Shown in pieces: positions 48,050 to 58,748 of a stretch of DNA of 64,000 nt (its first letter is position 1; each line of letters begins with the position of its first letter). The notes below the pieces were generated by a model, which ran no database searches, was not told the DNA's origin, and was given only the letters and a program-made list of their open reading frames with translations. The translations under genes were made by a program, and so were the position numbers. This DNA comes from Bacteroides sp. 214. GTDB taxonomy: Bacteria > Bacteroidota > Bacteroidia > Bacteroidales > Bacteroidaceae. The stretch spans positions 131,772-195,771 of the forward strand of contig NZ_QVML01000007.1 of NCBI RefSeq assembly GCF_010501015.1, written 5' to 3'.

Positions 48050-49098
48050 TATGAAGGTTGTTTTACGCTGAGAAGCCAACAGTTTTTGTATGACTCTTGT
48101 TCACGCAGCAAATTGAGTTGTGTCTCAGCCTCTTTGCGGTTGGTATAAGAAAGTATACTGATACGCACTTTGCCATCACCCACTACTATTTGAGCATTAT
48201 CATACCCTTTTTCTTTTAGTTTATCAACCATCTCATTGCCATCTTTTTCACGTAACACACTACCTACTATGAGATGATAAGTGCGTTGTGGCTTAGTTAT
48301 GGCAGGGGTAGGCTCTGTTATATTAGGTATTGTTTCGGGCGGGGTGACTATCGTTTCTGCCTTTTCTTCTGTTTCTTTAGTTATAGAAGGCTCTTCGTTA
48401 ACTACTTCGGGGGTTGTTACACTAGCTATCGGATGGATAAATAATGATTGCCTTTCCATATGCGTAAATAGCTCTGAAGCAGCAAAGGCAGCATAGTTCC
48501 CACTTTCTACATAGGTGTTTTCTACTGGAGTAGACATCACGAAGAAAAGGGCAATAGCAGCCGCTATGGCAGCTACATTCTTTATGGCGTTTACAGGTAA
48601 CTCGTAGCGTCTCTTCTCTGGAATGGTAGTTGTTTTCTTTTCAATAACAACTCGTTTAAGAGGCACTTTCGCTTCTATTGTTACCTCTTGTATTTCGAAT
48701 GTATCTAACCCGTAGAGGGTAGGCGAAGTGATGCGGTTGTCGTAGGGTACAAATGTGTAAATGCTATTAATAGAAAGCCTAAGCTCGCCAACATTTGTAA
48801 GTTCTACTTTTCCTGTTTTGTGTAAAGTGTCTACAAGGTGCTTTACTTCTCTTTCTATGATACGCGAAGCATCGGCAAAGGTCGTGTCGTATGCTTTCAT
48901 GTAAGATTGAACCAACGTTCCATCGTTTATCGTCAGTTGCGGATTAAAACCCAATGTACGGCAAGGAGGCGAGAACCTTTGCTCCTTTTTATTCCAAGAG
49001 GCGGGTGTGTAGTGTGCTACAAAACCACCAAAATCAGGAACTATTACACAGTCGTTCTCAAGTAGTAGTATTTCTATATGTCTTGCCAATTCTGTCAT
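48049..49098 (-). CDS. HU-CCDC81-like and SPOR-domain membrane protein
   Basis: The 349-residue protein has an N-terminal HU-like region (about 1-115, VIVPDFGGFVAHYTPASWNK and NVGELRLSI) of the bacterial CCDC81 type, a membrane helix near 165-185 (AIAAAIALFFVMS), a Glu/Pro/Thr-rich linker (about 215-268), and a C-terminal SPOR domain (YHLIVGSVLREKDGNEMVDKL) that binds denuded peptidoglycan. The layout suggests a cytoplasmic DNA- or protein-binding head tied to the cell wall, perhaps at the division site. The -7 box ends only 6 bp before its ATG. It is coupled to the FHA gene. Confidence 0.88.
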   Translation of the reverse strand: MTELARHIEILLLENDCVIVPDFGGFVAHYTPASWNKKEQRFSPPCRTLGFNPQLTINDGTLVQSYMKAYDTTFADASRIIEREVKHLVDTLHKTGKVELTNVGELRLSINSIYTFVPYDNRITSPTLYGLDTFEIQEVTIEAKVPLKRVVIEKKTTTIPEKRRYELPVNAIKNVAAIAAAIALFFVMSTPVENTYVESGNYAAFAASELFTHMERQSLFIHPIASVTTPEVVNEEPSITKETEEKAETIVTPPETIPNITEPTPAITKPQRTYHLIVGSVLREKDGNEMVDKLKEKGYDNAQIVVGDGKVRISILSYTNRKEAETQLNLLREQESYKNCWLLSVKQPS

Positions 49099-49104
49099 TG
49101 CTTA

Positions 49105-49112
49105 CAAAAGTA
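49105..49112 (-). promoter_or_regulatory. -7 box just before the HU/SPOR gene
   Basis: The minus strand reads TACTTTTG, a fit to TAnnTTTG, ending 6 bp before the ATG at 49098, so the mRNA leader would be only a few bases. Confidence 0.5.
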
Positions 49113-49224
49113 TAGCTTTCTGTCGAGGTATCAACATAAAACAGATACTTAATTTATAAACAATTTATGAACACCATAAAATAAAATGCAACAGAAGCCG
49201 TTAGTTAGATTAGGTGAATTTGTA

Positions 49225-49232
49225 TAACTTTG
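49225..49232 (+). promoter_or_regulatory. -7 box of the right polysaccharide locus
   Basis: TAACTTTG fits TAnnTTTG and lies 32 bp before the Wza-like ATG. It is the only good box before five closely spaced genes. Confidence 0.5.
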
Positions 49233-49264
49233 CCAACCGTTAGTTTAATTCAATAAAAAACGAC

Positions 49265-50050
49265 ATGAAGAAACAATTACTATTGCTTCCCTTTTTAGCT
49301 TTACTGCTCTCATGCAAAACAGCAAAAGACGTTAGTTATTTGCAAGATATCGATACCAACACCGAAGCATTGGCTAAGGTTGCTGCTGCCTATAGCATAC
49401 GCATAACCAGCGATGATATGCTTTCTATTATGGTATCGGCTACCAACCCCGAATCTGTAGCCATGTTCAATATGCCGGTGGCAAGTGTAGAATCTCCCGG
49501 AAACACAAGTATGCAGTCTACTCCCATCATGCAAACCTACCTGGTAGATGCAGAAGGGTATATTATTTTCCCCGTGTTGGGCAAGATAAAAGCTGCCGGA
49601 TTAACCAAAGACGAACTTTCAGCTTCTATCGCAAAGCAGATAACTACTTATGTGAAGAATCCTATCGTTACTATCCGACTGATGAATTTTAAGATTGGCG
49701 TACTGGGCGAGGTAAACAGTCCGGGTTATAAAAGCATATCTCACGAGCGTGTTTCTGTTCTTGACGCCATCGTGATGGCGGGTGACCTCAATATCTATGG
49801 TCAGCGAAAAAATGTGTTGCTCATACGTGAAGGCGCCAATGGGATAGAAACGCACCGCTTTGATCTTACTTCGGCAAACATCTTTGCTTCTCCTTACTTC
49901 TATTTGCAACAAAACGATGTGCTTTACGTAGAGCCCAATAATGCTAGGAAGAGTAATTCAAAGTATAGCCAAAACGCACAAGTAAATATTTCATTTATCG
50001 CTACCATCGTAAGCGCTATATCGGTTATTGTGGCATTAATTATTAAATAA
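49265..50050 (+). CDS. Wza-like polysaccharide export lipoprotein
   Basis: The 261-residue protein has a lipoprotein signal with LLSC (Cys17), a polysaccharide-export beta domain (YSIRITSDDMLSIMVSATNPE and YLVDAEGYIIFPVLGKIKAAGLT), and an SLBB region (VLGEVNSPGYKSISHERVSVLDAIVMAGDL). A C-terminal hydrophobic helix (about 241-259) would span a membrane. It forms the outer-membrane channel part of group 1/4 capsule export. It starts the right locus and is 8 bp ahead of the Wzz gene. Confidence 0.93.
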   Translation: MKKQLLLLPFLALLLSCKTAKDVSYLQDIDTNTEALAKVAAAYSIRITSDDMLSIMVSATNPESVAMFNMPVASVESPGNTSMQSTPIMQTYLVDAEGYIIFPVLGKIKAAGLTKDELSASIAKQITTYVKNPIVTIRLMNFKIGVLGEVNSPGYKSISHERVSVLDAIVMAGDLNIYGQRKNVLLIREGANGIETHRFDLTSANIFASPYFYLQQNDVLYVEPNNARKSNSKYSQNAQVNISFIATIVSAISVIVALIIK

Positions 50051-50058
50051 GAAATAGC

Positions 50059-51618
50059 ATGAAAGACGAAAATATACACATCGGCAAACTATTTGGTGAA
50101 ATAATTAAGTATTGGAAGGTTTACATACCGGTTGGCATTATCTGCCTTATCGTTGCTATAGTATTTATCTTGGTTACACCCAAAGAATGGGGCATCACGG
50201 CACGAATGCAGTTGCGTAGCGAAACCGAAGGTATGATGTCCGAACTGAAGATGCTTAAAGGCAGCGGGCTGGCATCTATGCTTGGTGGCGGTGGTGGTGG
50301 CGGTGTTACCACCGAAGATGAAATAGGCATCATGCTTGCTCGTCGCAACCTCTCGCAGGTTATAGCCGAAACCGATATGCAACTACAAACCAAACGTCGG
50401 GTAGGTTGGAAGAAGCAATCGCTCTATAAAAAAGAGGTACCTGTAGATTACATCTTCCCTACATCATTTCTAGACACACTGGTTTACCCCATCAACATAA
50501 AACTTAGTGTCGATGCAAATAAAAAAGCCACTGCTACCCTGAAATCGAAATACTTCAAAACTATAAAGATAAAGAACCAACCCCTGCCGGTAGTGCTAAA
50601 TACTTCGGTGGGAACCATCACTATACAAGAAAAAGAGGGAGTAAGTGGTGCTTACAAATTGCAAACCAAGCTGGTACCCCTGCAGAAAGTGTACGAAGAG
50701 TTGGAGAAAACGCTTATTATCAAACCCCTGGAAACCATTTCAGACTTGATGGTAGTCTATATTCAGTGGGAAAACCGTGAGCAGGGTAAAGACCTGATTA
50801 ACGCTGTTATGAGAGTCTATAATGACTACTCGCGTGCAGTGAAGACGCAAGAGGCGGAGATAAATGCTGACTTTGTACGCGAAAAGCTCAATGGTATAAG
50901 CACAGAACTTACCATTCTCGAAGAGCAAATAGAACAATACAAAAAGGTTAATGAGATACCCGACCTTGCCATCTACGGCGAAGCTATTATGATGGGCTAC
51001 GAAGAAGTTGACAAGAGCCTCTTAGAAACTCAAACCAACCTGCGCATGATGGATTATGTATTGGAATATGTCAAGCACCCCGATAACCAATACTCTGCTG
51101 TGCCTCTTATAGAGGGCACGGGCGAGAAAGCGATAGAGATATACAACACGCTTGTGTTGGAGCGTATGCGTTTGTTGCAAACAGCCGAACCTTCAAACCC
51201 GGCAGTGTTGTTAGTAAACGAGCAACTTGCCGAACAGCGCAAAATGCTTACCGAAGCCATTACCACTGCTCGCCAGGGAGTAGTTATCGCACTAAGCGAA
51301 CTTAATAAAAAGAACACGCAATACAATAACATTATCTATAAGCTACCCACGCAAGAACGCGAATACATTGAATTAAAGCGCCAACAAAAGCTAAAAGAAA
51401 CCATGTTCATGTATCTATTGCAGAAGTTGCAAGAGAAAGAACTTGCCAACGCCCCCGACGAACTGGCTGCGCGCATTATAGACCCCGCTTACAGCTCGGC
51501 AAAGCACGAGTTCCCTAAAGGGCTGTTTGTATTAATCATTGCTTTTGTTATCGCTTGTGCTATTTCATTGAGTATCATTGCAGTAAAAATGGCAGGCACT
51601 GTTACTAAGTGTGAGTAA
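50059..51618 (+). CDS. Wzz-like chain-length determinant without kinase domain
   Basis: The 519-residue protein has a membrane helix near 20-38, a long periplasmic part with coiled coils (about 270-330 and 400-460), a glycine stretch GGGGGGG near 77-84, and a final helix near 490-510. It ends soon after, so there is no BY-kinase domain as in the left locus. It should set glycan length and link polymerisation to the Wza channel. It is 5 bp ahead of the Wzy-like gene. Confidence 0.9.
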   Translation: MKDENIHIGKLFGEIIKYWKVYIPVGIICLIVAIVFILVTPKEWGITARMQLRSETEGMMSELKMLKGSGLASMLGGGGGGGVTTEDEIGIMLARRNLSQVIAETDMQLQTKRRVGWKKQSLYKKEVPVDYIFPTSFLDTLVYPINIKLSVDANKKATATLKSKYFKTIKIKNQPLPVVLNTSVGTITIQEKEGVSGAYKLQTKLVPLQKVYEELEKTLIIKPLETISDLMVVYIQWENREQGKDLINAVMRVYNDYSRAVKTQEAEINADFVREKLNGISTELTILEEQIEQYKKVNEIPDLAIYGEAIMMGYEEVDKSLLETQTNLRMMDYVLEYVKHPDNQYSAVPLIEGTGEKAIEIYNTLVLERMRLLQTAEPSNPAVLLVNEQLAEQRKMLTEAITTARQGVVIALSELNKKNTQYNNIIYKLPTQEREYIELKRQQKLKETMFMYLLQKLQEKELANAPDELAARIIDPAYSSAKHEFPKGLFVLIIAFVIACAISLSIIAVKMAGTVTKCE

Positions 51619-51623
51619 CCGCT

Positions 51624-52829
51624 ATGTGGACGTTCTCTAAAAATAACCTCTTTTTTGTATTTTTGCTGTTCGGATATGTGTTCGGCGTGATGCTTTATGA
51701 GTATCTGGATTTTAATTATACAGATGAATTGATGGTTCTTTTTCTAGGGATATTTGTAGCGCTGGTTGTATATGAACGAAGGGATTTGAAAGAATTAAAA
51801 CCTATATTTATGGTTTGTGGCATATTCCTGTTTTATGTAATCTATTCATTCGCAATAGGGTCTAATGTAGTTGCGGCTATCTTTTTGGATGCTGTTATAC
51901 AAATAAAACCCTTTCTAGGGTTCTTTGCTATATTATTGTTGAAACCAGCATTAACCAAAGAACATAAATATGTGCTTACCATTGTGTCGTTGATAGGTGC
52001 CTGCTTCTTATTAGTTATAGGCATTACCGATCCTTGGCATAGTTTTTTTATGCATCCCTCTCGTTTTGCTACGGCAGCTACAGTTACAGCATTTCTTTAT
52101 TTTTATTGTAGTTCGTACTCGTGGGGTGATGTGATTGTATTTATCCTTATATTAGCAGTCGGTTTTTTCTCTACACGCTCTAAATTCTATGGCTTCTGGG
52201 CTATAGCAGCTTCGATTACTATTTATTACAAATATGCCGGGCAGTTAAAAATAAATTTAAGAACCATTATCATTGGGGCAATAACTATAGTAGTAGCACT
52301 ATTCTTTTCGTGGGAAAAGATAGTACTTTATTATATTGATGGTGCTATGAATTCCAAAGAGATGTGGTCGCGACCTGCTATGATGTTAACAGGTTGTAAT
52401 ATTCTCTGTGATTATATACCTTTTGGTAGTGGGCTTGGTAGTTTCGGCACCTTTGCTTCAGCAGAGTATTATTCGCCTACTTATGAAGAATATGGTATCA
52501 ATACACTTTGGGGATTGTCTAAAGAAAAGCCTGATTTTATAGTCGATGCTTTTTATCCTGAGCTAGCACAATTTGGATTGGTGGGGGTGGTCTTGTATTT
52601 CTACTTTTGGCACTATGCATTTAGACGTGCAAGTAAACTAAAAACCTCTTTCACAAACAAACAGCATCTGATTGTACTACTTGTTTTTTCGTTTTTTTTA
52701 ATTGAAGGAATTGCCGATGCTACATTTACACACAATCGAGGACTGTTTGTTTTAATCCTTATGGGAATATCCATAGTTGAATTAGAACAAAAAAATACAG
52801 CAAATTCTACAAATGAGTCTGAAAAGTGA
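51624..52829 (+). CDS. O-antigen polymerase-like membrane protein
   Basis: The 401-residue protein has about ten membrane helices and a periplasmic loop near 245-315 that holds GSGLGSFGTFASAEYY, like the loop of Wzy/ligase proteins. It probably polymerises the repeat unit made by this locus. It overlaps the flippase gene by 17 bp. Low similarity is normal in this class, so the call rests on topology and neighbours. Confidence 0.78.
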   Translation: MWTFSKNNLFFVFLLFGYVFGVMLYEYLDFNYTDELMVLFLGIFVALVVYERRDLKELKPIFMVCGIFLFYVIYSFAIGSNVVAAIFLDAVIQIKPFLGFFAILLLKPALTKEHKYVLTIVSLIGACFLLVIGITDPWHSFFMHPSRFATAATVTAFLYFYCSSYSWGDVIVFILILAVGFFSTRSKFYGFWAIAASITIYYKYAGQLKINLRTIIIGAITIVVALFFSWEKIVLYYIDGAMNSKEMWSRPAMMLTGCNILCDYIPFGSGLGSFGTFASAEYYSPTYEEYGINTLWGLSKEKPDFIVDAFYPELAQFGLVGVVLYFYFWHYAFRRASKLKTSFTNKQHLIVLLVFSFFLIEGIADATFTHNRGLFVLILMGISIVELEQKNTANSTNESEK

Positions 52830-54132
52830 GTCATACACTAAAGGGGCTGTTTATTCCTCTACGTTGGGAGCTGTTGCTAAGCTGGTAGCCTTTGCTCAAA
52901 ACCTTTCTATCGCTTATTTTATAGGTGCTAATGTACATACCGATATCTATTTTTACCTATTTCAATTTTCCTTATTGCTCTCAAATATGGGGCAAACAAT
53001 AACGACTTCTGTTCTGATTCCTCGTTTTACACAAATGAGAATTCAACAGAATGAAAAAAAAAGTATGGCTTATATAAACTCCTTCATTGTGTGCGTTGCT
53101 GCTATTGGTGTTGTTATTATTATTATAGCGTGGCTTTTTGGACCTTTTTTACTTAAGGCTATATCTGGCTTCAGTGCTGAAAGTATTAAGGAGAATGTAC
53201 TTCAGGTTTATTTGTTTGCACCGGTTATAGTTCTTTATTTATTAAATATGTTATATGCCGAAGTTCTTGTGTCTTACAAATATTTCACTCTTCCTACGGT
53301 TCTGAATTTGATTAACAATTGTTTTATTATTCTTTTCATAATTATTTTTAATCAATCCTTAGATATCCTTTCTGCTGTTGTAGGACTTGGAGCTGCTGCC
53401 TTAATCAATTTTGTAGGAGTCGTCGTATTGTTGAGGAAGAACTTACATTGGAACTTCCTGTTGATAAAGTTTTCCTTATTAAAGGACTCTTATAGAGACA
53501 TTTTTACGATTTTCGGCAATCAGGTTGTTGTTGTTGTTGTTTCAATATTTCCATTTTATATATTGTCTTGGCTGCATCCGAGTGTGGTGACAATTGCAAA
53601 TTATGCCATAAAATTAGCGCAAACTCCGGTTAATATATTGATACATATATTTGCTGTGTTACAAATAAAGTTGAATGAGCTGGCTGTATCTGAAGCATAT
53701 GAACAGATGAAAAAAATTTATCTGCGCGTTACAAGTGGGGCGGTGTTATTATCTATACTGCTTGTTGTAGTACTGTATATATTAAGGTCATTCCTGATTG
53801 ATTTTTTGTATGGTATCGGTGGTATGGAAGGCGAGGCTCTTTCATCTCTGAAAGAAGTCTTTGGAATATTAATTTTTAGCATCCCACTTACAATAATTGG
53901 TGTTCCTTCTACAAAATTGTTTATTGCAACTCAAGAGGTGAAGTTTTATACAATTCTTATGTTTGTGGTGAGTATAATGGGTGTAGGAATTTATTCTTAT
54001 TTAATACCTCGTATAGGAGTCAATGGTTATGCATACGCATTTGTAGCCTATGAGGGCTTATTAGCAATACTGTTTTCTTTTTTTGGATACGGGATTCTAA
54101 GAAGAAGAAGTAAAAAACTACATACTCAATAA
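52813..54132 (+). CDS. MurJ/Wzx-like lipid-linked oligosaccharide flippase
   Basis: The 439-residue protein has about 12-14 membrane helices. The segment near residues 60-75, TTSVLIPRFTQMR, resembles the MurJ/MviN branch of the MOP superfamily. In a polysaccharide locus it should flip the undecaprenyl-linked repeat unit to the periplasm. It overlaps the polymerase gene by 17 bp and precedes a GT4 by 13 bp, which fits a locus-specific role rather than peptidoglycan. Confidence 0.85.
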   Translation: MSLKSESYTKGAVYSSTLGAVAKLVAFAQNLSIAYFIGANVHTDIYFYLFQFSLLLSNMGQTITTSVLIPRFTQMRIQQNEKKSMAYINSFIVCVAAIGVVIIIIAWLFGPFLLKAISGFSAESIKENVLQVYLFAPVIVLYLLNMLYAEVLVSYKYFTLPTVLNLINNCFIILFIIIFNQSLDILSAVVGLGAAALINFVGVVVLLRKNLHWNFLLIKFSLLKDSYRDIFTIFGNQVVVVVVSIFPFYILSWLHPSVVTIANYAIKLAQTPVNILIHIFAVLQIKLNELAVSEAYEQMKKIYLRVTSGAVLLSILLVVVLYILRSFLIDFLYGIGGMEGEALSSLKEVFGILIFSIPLTIIGVPSTKLFIATQEVKFYTILMFVVSIMGVGIYSYLIPRIGVNGYAYAFVAYEGLLAILFSFFGYGILRRRSKKLHTQ

Positions 54133-54145
54133 AAATAGAACTATC

Positions 54146-55255
54146 ATGAAGATACTAATCATTAACTCTATCCTTTATTCGGTGGAAAACAATACAGTAC
54201 ACGAGGTTAATTCCATAAAGGATACTATGATTGTTAGTTTAGCGAATGAATTTGTTGCTAAAGAACATCAAATAACGCTTGTTGCTGCTGAAGAGTATAA
54301 ACCCATTTCAGAAGAAGGCTGTTCTTTTAATATTATTTACCTGCCTTCTAATCTAAAACGGATATTCAATCCATCGCTATTACCTTTACATCTCAATTTA
54401 TTTTCTTATCTGCGTAAACACAAAGAGGAGTATGATTTGGTTATTACAAGCGAAGTGTTTTCTTTTAATTCTTTGTTTGCATCTATTGTTATGCCTCAAA
54501 AAACAATCATATGGCAGGAACTGGGTAAGTATAACAAAATGATGAAAGAAATACCAGCACGCATTTGGTACAATGTGATAGCTCGCTGTTTTATGAATAA
54601 GCCACTTATTGTTGCTCGTTCTCCAGTCGCAAAACGCTTTATTCAATCGTTCAATTTACGAGTATATGAAGATATAATTAGCCATGGCTCTAATTTAACT
54701 CTTCCCAAGAGTGGTGTGTCAAAGAAGAAGCAGTTTATTGTTGTAGCACGCTTAGTGCCGGGTAAGAATATTATTTCAATGATTTCGGTATACAAAAAAT
54801 ACATAACGACTTTTTCAAAGAAGGACTATAAACTTTATATAGCAGGAGATGGTCCTATGCGTAATGAAATAGAGGAATATGTTTTTGCAAATGGATTGGA
54901 TGGACAGGTAGTATTACTTGGTAATGTTATTCACGATAAGCTAACTGATTACTTTGCATCTTCTTTATGTATGTTTTGTAACTCATCGAAAGACTTGAAT
55001 ATGATTGCTATTGAAGAATCCATATCGCTAGGGACACCGATAATAACGAATACAGTACCTTATAGTGCTGAGTGGATAAAAAATAACACACTGGGTATTG
55101 CAAAAGATAATTGGGACGAACATGATATACACGAAATTGTTGAGAACAGTAAGTTGTATATAAATAACTGCATGGAATATTCACCCAAGCTATCGCGCGC
55201 ATATATTGTTGATAGGTTCATTAATATCCTTAAATCACCTTCCCCAGCACACTAA
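54146..55255 (+). CDS. Family 4 glycosyltransferase
   Basis: The 369-residue protein has a GT-B fold: an N-terminal acceptor domain, VVARLVPGKN opening the donor domain near 199, LYIAGDGPMRNEIE, and a C-terminal region with NMIAIEESISLGTPIITN, where the paired Glu residues are the usual donor ligands. It likely adds a sugar to the lipid-linked repeat of the right locus. Terminator-like structure is not seen after it; the next gene has its own -7 box. Confidence 0.9.
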   Translation: MKILIINSILYSVENNTVHEVNSIKDTMIVSLANEFVAKEHQITLVAAEEYKPISEEGCSFNIIYLPSNLKRIFNPSLLPLHLNLFSYLRKHKEEYDLVITSEVFSFNSLFASIVMPQKTIIWQELGKYNKMMKEIPARIWYNVIARCFMNKPLIVARSPVAKRFIQSFNLRVYEDIISHGSNLTLPKSGVSKKKQFIVVARLVPGKNIISMISVYKKYITTFSKKDYKLYIAGDGPMRNEIEEYVFANGLDGQVVLLGNVIHDKLTDYFASSLCMFCNSSKDLNMIAIEESISLGTPIITNTVPYSAEWIKNNTLGIAKDNWDEHDIHEIVENSKLYINNCMEYSPKLSRAYIVDRFINILKSPSPAH

Positions 55256-55272
55256 GAACAGATTTATATCGT

Positions 55273-55280
55273 TATATTTG
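55273..55280 (+). promoter_or_regulatory. -7 box of the gtrA-like unit
   Basis: TATATTTG fits TAnnTTTG and lies 37 bp before the GTG at 55318. It separates the last three genes of the locus from the first five. Confidence 0.45.
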
Positions 55281-55317
55281 CAACCATAGTTACTAATAAC
55301 AAGAAACACACAATATA

Positions 55318-55740
55318 GTGAGAGTTACATTGACGAAATTCCTTTCCGGTAAAACAGACAAAACATTATTGCAATTAGTTCGCTATACATTCGTTGGTGG
55401 ATTTGCTTTTATTATTGATTTTTCTTTATTGTGGTTTTTCACAGAAATTTGCCATCTCCATTATCTTATATCAGCAACACTATCATTCCTTGCAGGTTTA
55501 ATAACCAATTTTATTCTTAGCACAAAATGGGTTTTCAATAACTCGAAGGTTGCTAATAAGAAATTGGAGTTTTTGCTATTTGGACTGATAGGAGCTGTGG
55601 GACTGGGATTGAATGACTTATTCATGTGGCTACTAACTGAATATGGAAATGCACATTATTTAGTGTCTAAAATAGGAGTAGTGTTTGTGGTGTATTTGTG
55701 GAACTTCTTTGCACGAAAGTATTTATTATACAAGAATTAG
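55318..55740 (+). CDS. GtrA-family membrane protein
   Basis: The 140-residue protein has four membrane helices and the GtrA motif pattern ([41 protein letters not shown]). GtrA proteins are thought to help move lipid-linked sugars across the inner membrane. The start is a GTG at 55318; a TTG 4 codons downstream is the alternative. It is followed at once by the oxidoreductase gene (2 bp). Confidence 0.88.
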   Translation: MRVTLTKFLSGKTDKTLLQLVRYTFVGGFAFIIDFSLLWFFTEICHLHYLISATLSFLAGLITNFILSTKWVFNNSKVANKKLEFLLFGLIGAVGLGLNDLFMWLLTEYGNAHYLVSKIGVVFVVYLWNFFARKYLLYKN

Positions 55741-55742
55741 AA

Positions 55743-57305
55743 ATGGAGAAATCAAAGAAAGTAATTATCATAGGAGCAGGACCTGCGGGCGTTGTTGCCG
55801 GATATGAGTTGTTGAAAGAGGACAAAAATCTAGAGGTTATCATTCTAGAACAATCACAAGCCATTGGCGGAATATCCCGAACCGTAAAACATAACGGAAA
55901 CAGAATGGATATTGGCGGGCATCGTTTCTTCTCTAAAAATGATGCAGTGGTTAATTGGTGGAACGAACTAATGCCTATGCAAGGTAGCTTGTCTTATGAT
56001 GATCTAAAATTGCATCGTAAGGTAAAATTAGAAAAAGGCGGTCCCGACCCCGAAACAACAGATAGAGTTATGCTGGTGCGCAATAGGGTTTCACGCATAT
56101 TCTACCGCAAAGCCTTTTTTGACTATCCGGTAAAACTGAACTTCAATACCATTAAGAATATGGGATTGATTACTACTATTAGTGCCGGATGCAGTTATTT
56201 CTATTCCGTTGTGTTCAAGAAGAAAGAAGATTCTTTAGAGAACTTTTATATCAATAGATTCGGGCGAAAGCTTTACTCTATGTTTTTCGAATCTTATACA
56301 GAAAAGCTTTGGGGAAGACATCCCGAAAAGATATCTCCCGACTGGGGAGCGCAACGTGTAAAAGGTTTGTCTATCCGTGCGGTGTTGAAAGATATTTTCA
56401 GTAAAGCGTTCTGTAAAGAACAAGATAAAAAGAAAGTGGAAACTTCTTTGATAGAACAGTTCTCGTATCCTAAGTACGGCCCCGGACAACTGTGGGAAAC
56501 AGCAGCCAACGAGTTCGAGAAAATGGGTGGAAAAGTGCAAAAAGGGCGTAGAGTCGTGGGCTTTGAAACAAGCAAAGGAAAACTAACTCACGTGAAATAT
56601 GAATGTAACGGCGAAATAACAACAGAGGAAGCCGATATTGTCATTTCTTCTATGCCGCTAAAAGATTTAATAGCAGGTATGCCAGCTGTTCCCAAGGATA
56701 TTCATCGTATAGCATCCGGACTTCCTTACCGGGACTTTATTACCATCGGGCTGTTGGTAAATAAGTTAGCGCTTAAAAACAAAACAAAGATGCCTACACT
56801 TGGCAATATTGTTCCCGATTGTTGGATTTACGTACAAGACAATAACGTTAAGTTAGGACGTGTTCAGATATTTAATAACTGGTCTCCTTACTTGGTAAAG
56901 AACCCGGACGAAACAGTTTGGATTGGTCTTGAATACTTTTGTGCTGAAGGAGATACGTTTTGGAATATGGATGAGAAAGAGCGTACTGCAATGGCAGTAA
57001 AAGAGTTGGCTTCTATAGGATTAATAGCCGAAACAGAAACAATCCTAGACTCTCATTGTGAGTTTGTTCAAAAAGCATATCCGGCATATTTCGATACGTA
57101 TGGCGAAATAGATACACTTATCGATTACTTAAATACATTCGAGAATTTGTATTGTGTAGGACGCAACGGTCAGCATCGCTACAATAATATGGATCACTCT
57201 ATGGAAACGGCTTTTGAGGCTGTGAAGAATATATTCACAAACAAAAAAGATAAATCAAACATTTGGAATGTAAACCAAGAAACAGAATACCATGAAGAAA
57301 AGTAG
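55743..57305 (+). CDS. FAD-dependent oxidoreductase, UDP-galactopyranose mutase/protoporphyrinogen oxidase-like
   Basis: I start at the ATG at 55743 (520 residues, [10 protein letters not shown]), since a start at 55698 would overlap gtrA. GAGPAG at 11-16 and [12 protein letters not shown] give the FAD site of the amine-oxidase/UGM superfamily. The C-terminal [22 protein letters not shown] closes the FAD site. The place in a glycan locus favours a sugar-nucleotide or glycolipid substrate, but it is longer than a typical UDP-galactopyranose mutase (about 380), so the reaction is open. It overlaps the next gene by 14 bp. Confidence 0.85.
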   Translation: MEKSKKVIIIGAGPAGVVAGYELLKEDKNLEVIILEQSQAIGGISRTVKHNGNRMDIGGHRFFSKNDAVVNWWNELMPMQGSLSYDDLKLHRKVKLEKGGPDPETTDRVMLVRNRVSRIFYRKAFFDYPVKLNFNTIKNMGLITTISAGCSYFYSVVFKKKEDSLENFYINRFGRKLYSMFFESYTEKLWGRHPEKISPDWGAQRVKGLSIRAVLKDIFSKAFCKEQDKKKVETSLIEQFSYPKYGPGQLWETAANEFEKMGGKVQKGRRVVGFETSKGKLTHVKYECNGEITTEEADIVISSMPLKDLIAGMPAVPKDIHRIASGLPYRDFITIGLLVNKLALKNKTKMPTLGNIVPDCWIYVQDNNVKLGRVQIFNNWSPYLVKNPDETVWIGLEYFCAEGDTFWNMDEKERTAMAVKELASIGLIAETETILDSHCEFVQKAYPAYFDTYGEIDTLIDYLNTFENLYCVGRNGQHRYNNMDHSMETAFEAVKNIFTNKKDKSNIWNVNQETEYHEEK

Positions 57306-58716
57306 TTATGTTATTCCGGCTATAATAGCGGTCATCGTTCTTTTCTTTTCCGTAAACAGTTCGAGTATTTGGATTGACGAGATGATAACCTATCAGACTG
57401 TGCATGACAAAAGCTTTCTTCAGTTGTTGCAAGAAATTTGGAGTGCTAACGGTGCAGGTGGAGGAATGCCCCTTTACTTTATTTTTGAGTGGATGTGGAC
57501 ACAACTCTTTGGCTATAGCGAAATAGCTATGCGAAGCATAAACATTCTGTTTGCTATCATTTATTTTATTGTTTCGTGGCGTATAATACGTAAAACAGAG
57601 GCTCCTTCTTGGTTTTGCGTGTTGTTTTTCTTGAATCCATTGTTCCTTTACTATATGAATGAAGCGCGTCCTTATGCAATGCTATTGTGCATCGGAAGCA
57701 TTTATACTTATTTGTTGTTTTTCTGCAACTTGAACAAATACAAAACATTATTTGCATTGCATTTTGTTTTCCTGATAGGTTCATTAACGCACATGATGTT
57801 TATGTTTATCATACTAATGTACTTCGTGCAATGCATTCGTTTGTATAAAATAGGGGAGTTCAAATTCAAAGAACACCTATCAGTGATGGGAGCTTTCGCA
57901 CTTCCCTACATAGCTGTATTGTATCACTATTTGACTGTAATGAGTGGTGCAAGCGAAATAGGCGGAGTAGGAAATCTCGGCACCAACTGGAAAGCCAGCA
58001 TCGCTCAAATAGTCTATTATTTTGTCGGGCTTGGCGGTCTTGGGTTGTCTCGCAATGACTTGCGTGCTATGCTCTTTTCGCAGTTGTCGTGGGTACATAT
58101 TGCTTGCATACTGTTCCTATTCTTTGGCTACCTCATGCTCTTTATTCATTTTGTTAAGTATAAGCTATGGAAAGATAAATTCCTAACGACTACATTTTGG
58201 GCTTTACTTACTTGCTTTGGTGTGTTCTGTGTGATGAACATCCTCTTTCAAACTCGTTTTTGGGAGCGACACGTTATCTATCTTTTACCCGCATTGCTTA
58301 TACTGCTTTGTGTTATTTTAAAATCAATGGTTGATTCAAAGAAGCAGTTCCCTATGCTGGGGGCAATGTTGGTAATCTGTATGATTTCATTCTCCGGGCT
58401 TCGCATTATGTTCGATAAATATCATCAAAAAGAGGACTATAAAGGCATATCTGCGTATGTAAGCAACACCGATGCCGAAACTGTTTTCCTGCAAGGCGAC
58501 TCGTTGATTTATACCTATTACGGCATAGATATGAGTAATCCAAAGTATCGGATGATAAATAATCTTGGTGAAGAAGAGTTGAAAGATGCCTCTTCGGATA
58601 AACTACTGGTTCTTTCAAGCAGAGAAGAATTTGATGCCGAAGGTCTTTATCCGAAAATGTATGAAGCTAGAGAAGCCAAATATAATTCGTTCATCGTGGT
58701 GAGGTATAATCCCTAA
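57292..58716 (+). CDS. GT-C family membrane glycosyltransferase (GT39/ArnT-like)
   Basis: The 474-residue protein has about ten to twelve helices and a first periplasmic loop with [14 protein letters not shown] (about residues 18-31); the Asp-Glu there is the catalytic pair of GT-C enzymes. A C-terminal soluble region (about 375-474) faces the periplasm. It should transfer a sugar from a polyprenyl-phosphate carrier to a periplasmic acceptor. It ends the right locus, 33 bp before a strong terminator. Confidence 0.85.
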   Translation: MKKSSYVIPAIIAVIVLFFSVNSSSIWIDEMITYQTVHDKSFLQLLQEIWSANGAGGGMPLYFIFEWMWTQLFGYSEIAMRSINILFAIIYFIVSWRIIRKTEAPSWFCVLFFLNPLFLYYMNEARPYAMLLCIGSIYTYLLFFCNLNKYKTLFALHFVFLIGSLTHMMFMFIILMYFVQCIRLYKIGEFKFKEHLSVMGAFALPYIAVLYHYLTVMSGASEIGGVGNLGTNWKASIAQIVYYFVGLGGLGLSRNDLRAMLFSQLSWVHIACILFLFFGYLMLFIHFVKYKLWKDKFLTTTFWALLTCFGVFCVMNILFQTRFWERHVIYLLPALLILLCVILKSMVDSKKQFPMLGAMLVICMISFSGLRIMFDKYHQKEDYKGISAYVSNTDAETVFLQGDSLIYTYYGIDMSNPKYRMINNLGEEELKDASSDKLLVLSSREEFDAEGLYPKMYEAREAKYNSFIVVRYNP

Positions 58717-58748
58717 TTTTCTAATTGATAAAACTATGACAGAAACTA

